Origin: Erysipelothrix anatis
GTDB lineage: Bacteria > Bacillota_I > Bacilli_A > Erysipelotrichales > Erysipelotrichaceae
DNA length: 64,000 nucleotides
Assembly: GCF_009828745.1 (NCBI RefSeq)
Contig: NZ_WTSX01000011.1
Location: forward strand, 1-64,000
Reading direction: 5' to 3'
Shown here: one piece after another, positions 63,401 through 64,000 of the stretch
Position numbering within the stretch: position 1 is the stretch's first letter
How the letters are laid out: each line of letters begins with the position of its first letter
Notes under the pieces: model-generated
What the model was told of the DNA's origin: nothing
The model's database searches: none
What the model saw: the letters and a program-made list of their open reading frames with translations, nothing else
Position numbers and translations under genes: made by a program

Positions 63401-63566
63401 AGTCGATCCTATGACTCCAGAAGGTCCAGAAACAGGTCCTAAGGAAGAAGGAAATCTTCCGGGAACTGGAGTTGGTAATAATGGTTTAGTGATGATTGGT
63501 GCGGTTCTGGTGGTAACAGGAGCACTTGCAGTTATTCTAAATCGTAGAAAACAAATGAAACACTAA
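60498..63566 (+). CDS. Cell-wall-anchored hyaluronate lyase (polysaccharide lyase family 8)
   Basis: 1022 residues. It cleaves hyaluronan, and possibly chondroitin, by beta-elimination. Parts: signal peptide (1-28, ending VKAQE), alpha-helical toroid domain (about 40-380), beta-sandwich domains (about 400-840), a small Ig-like segment, a DPVDPVDP-type linker, and LPGTG (987-991) with a membrane helix and RRKQMKH. N232, H282 and Y291 have the exact spacing of the catalytic Asn, His and Tyr of Streptococcus pneumoniae hyaluronate lyase (N349, H399, Y408). Sortase should anchor it to peptidoglycan. Hyaluronidase is a known Erysipelothrix product. Expression should be under carbon catabolite control. 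Confidence 0.94.
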   Translation: MKIKKLMAMFIAILLGVTILQPIPVKAQEQSTGDLDQIVENFEIYLLGNATINNDPMSKNKINDIIKKGTANRPSFDKSQNAVYPGVELDNTGGTEHVVAKLSANLETTYKNLYAVALAYGTEAEGNTLYKNPEVYAELVDTLSWIHDKYLKDTDNGYYGNWYSWEIGMPMNLTKILFILRDEIAPEFITDSITMMDAYIRGDEQLGSSLIGDVNLDARQHTGANLTDITFNRIIQGAITGDVKRVDKAVKDMMTVFNTIDPNDLQHGVTDGFYEDGSFIQHSTVAYTGSYGKVLLGRIAQLVTVLNNTQWQDDTLMNTVEEWVYRGFGPVMYEGYMMEIVKGRAVSRTGTGYADGAGVVEALVQLSLGMNDASKSKMQSYVKYLITIPEFKVNTNSFVSVSNIFAYEHIKQDGSIIGVNPIDANSHFAFNLMDKSVHLRDDYAFSLARSSTRVSKYEYMSGENLRSWFQGDGAYYLYQSGVDQTDVYGIDFFATVDHYKLPGTTTVNAKRKTMPELYGTDFYLHEPEFTSGSVTQNKYVYFPLGTNEFSGSATLDNLAVSGMQLGDEESYKDRDSLPADFVTYKNAEANKSWFMFDDEIVVLGSNIHDIEGRDMKTTVDNRMYDVTDTLQVDSNKGVLSNGSHEGLEWISVASDDSKRDVTYKFYDDNAVSFDVTNRTGKYSDVRNKTTGTADKEITKQYATVMYNHDGSETSSYAYSILPNVNAAAMQTRTNNDAVRILENSDNVHAVAHDGLGVEGYVFFEAVTSNDVTANNKLIMMRKGNTYGIQDPTQAQATVSFTVNGHFDVASGDATAVINGDTTTVTVNTHNKNGVTQTINLTEVEVVPETVTELVDAATGVRIKFATPQVKEGLELIVSKEAGTYEGLSDVTTYAISLQRDGVDVELNEAVTVVLPTDGQAKSLRVLGGQDFKDVITFEVSEQTIQFTANELGNFLVGTMIDPIDPVDPVDPMTPEGPETGPKEEGNLPGTGVGNNGLVMIGAVLVVTGALAVILNRRKQMKH

Positions 63567-63579
63567 TATAACGATAAAG

Positions 63580-63612
63580 AAACCTCCTATCATATCAGAT
63601 AGGAGGTTTTAT
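63580..63612 (+). terminator. Terminator of the hyaluronate lyase gene
   Basis: AAACCTCCTATC and GATAGGAGGTTT form a perfect 12-pair stem, loop ATATCA, with a U-rich tail. Confidence 0.85.
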
Positions 63613-63640
63613 AATTGCAAAATACTTCTGATGAGAACCA

Positions 63641-63667
63641 AAAAAAGAGAGCATTGCTCTCTTTTTA
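63641..63667. terminator. Bidirectional terminator before the right-edge gene
   Basis: AAAAGAGAGC-ATT-GCTCTCTTTT with A and U runs; it can end the minus-strand gene that follows. Confidence 0.8.
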
Positions 63668-64000
63668 TTATGATATTTTTTCAAGGAACGCGCCAACCTT
63701 TGTGAATTGCGTAAATTCAAAACGTGATGTCAGGAAGTCTACAAAGATTTGAGACAACTTCCCGGTGAATAAGAACCCAAGGACGGTTCCAATTCCGATT
63801 CCATCTAAATGTTTGATAAATAACAGTGTGACCACTAGGGAAATGGTCAAGGATACACCATCATAACGCATACGAACGAAGTGTACTGACTTCTTGGAGG
63901 CGTCAACAACTTCACGTACAAATAAATCAAAAGGTTGGATAGGAAGCTTGCAGAGTAGGAAGAATGCAGCTCCTATAGCGGTTCCTACAAGGCCCACTCC
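63668..64000 (-). CDS. C-terminal part of a YitT/YczE-like membrane protein (cut by the window edge)
   Basis: About 110 residues of a membrane protein continue past the right edge. Three hydrophobic segments are seen: GLVGTAIGAAFFLLCKLPI, VSLTISLVVTLLFIKHL, and GIGIGTVLGFLFTGKLSQIFVDFL. The pattern GIGTVLGFLFTGK...D is typical of the YczE/YyaS/YitT group of membrane proteins of unknown function. The GTG near 63997 is probably an internal Val codon rather than the start. A terminator lies just after its stop codon. Confidence 0.7.
   Translation of the reverse strand, partial: GVGLVGTAIGAAFFLLCKLPIQPFDLFVREVVDASKKSVHFVRMRYDGVSLTISLVVTLLFIKHLDGIGIGTVLGFLFTGKLSQIFVDFLTSRFEFTQFTKVGAFLEKIS

Overview
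The window reads as a chromosomal segment of a low-GC Firmicute. The best fit is the genus Erysipelothrix (class Erysipelotrichia, near the Mollicutes), close to E. rhusiopathiae. This is an inference without a database search. It rests on AT-rich DNA with strong GGAGG ribosome sites, a complete V-type ATPase operon, a cdaA-cdaR-glmM operon, an LPXTG-anchored family 8 hyaluronate lyase, and an rpoB allele carrying the Asn found at the rifampicin site in Mollicutes.

Layout. Positions 1-1200 hold a gene start running off the left edge, a strongly structured non-coding stretch, msrA, and a roughly 100-nt structured RNA or leader upstream of msrA. From 1.2 to 8 kb come a tyrosine phosphatase, the anaerobic ribonucleotide reductase pair nrdD-nrdG, a small XRE regulator, a PatB-type aminotransferase, a glyoxalase-fold protein, and a MerR regulator with a membrane partner. 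From 7.8 to 16.6 kb are secG-rnr-smpB, lemA with its DUF2207 partner, and a heterodimeric ABC exporter. From 16.7 to 24.2 kb are cdaA-cdaR-glmM, a two-component system, a NYN-domain protein and maf. From 24.4 to 26.5 kb are an ankyrin-repeat protein and a duplicated-domain lipoprotein. From 26.8 to 35.5 kb a TetR regulator heads a nine-gene V-type ATPase operon. csp and a membrane-anchored protein follow.

Positions 36.6-41.9 kb form an AT-rich accessory island ending at the 3' end of a tRNA-Thr(GGU) gene. It holds a broken serine recombinase and three secreted proteins with nearly superimposable signal peptides. Each has an acidic pro-region or spacer and a basic doublet. Each is followed directly by a small membrane-protein or lipoprotein gene, and two of these overlap the secreted gene. 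One partner is only 57 residues long. This looks like a family of secreted effectors (bacteriocin or toxin-like) with cognate membrane or immunity proteins, and it is the best candidate here for an undescribed system.

From 42.2 to 50.4 kb are a nucleotidyltransferase, an MFS transporter, a type I pullulanase, an aldo/keto reductase, a TraB-family protein, a second XRE regulator and a phosphoesterase. From 50.5 to 60.3 kb is the ribosomal/RNA polymerase operon (L10 leader, rplJ, rplL, a YbxB-like methyltransferase, rpoB, rpoC). The window ends with a cell-wall hyaluronate lyase whose promoter contains a consensus cre site, and the 3' part of a YitT/YczE-like membrane protein gene.
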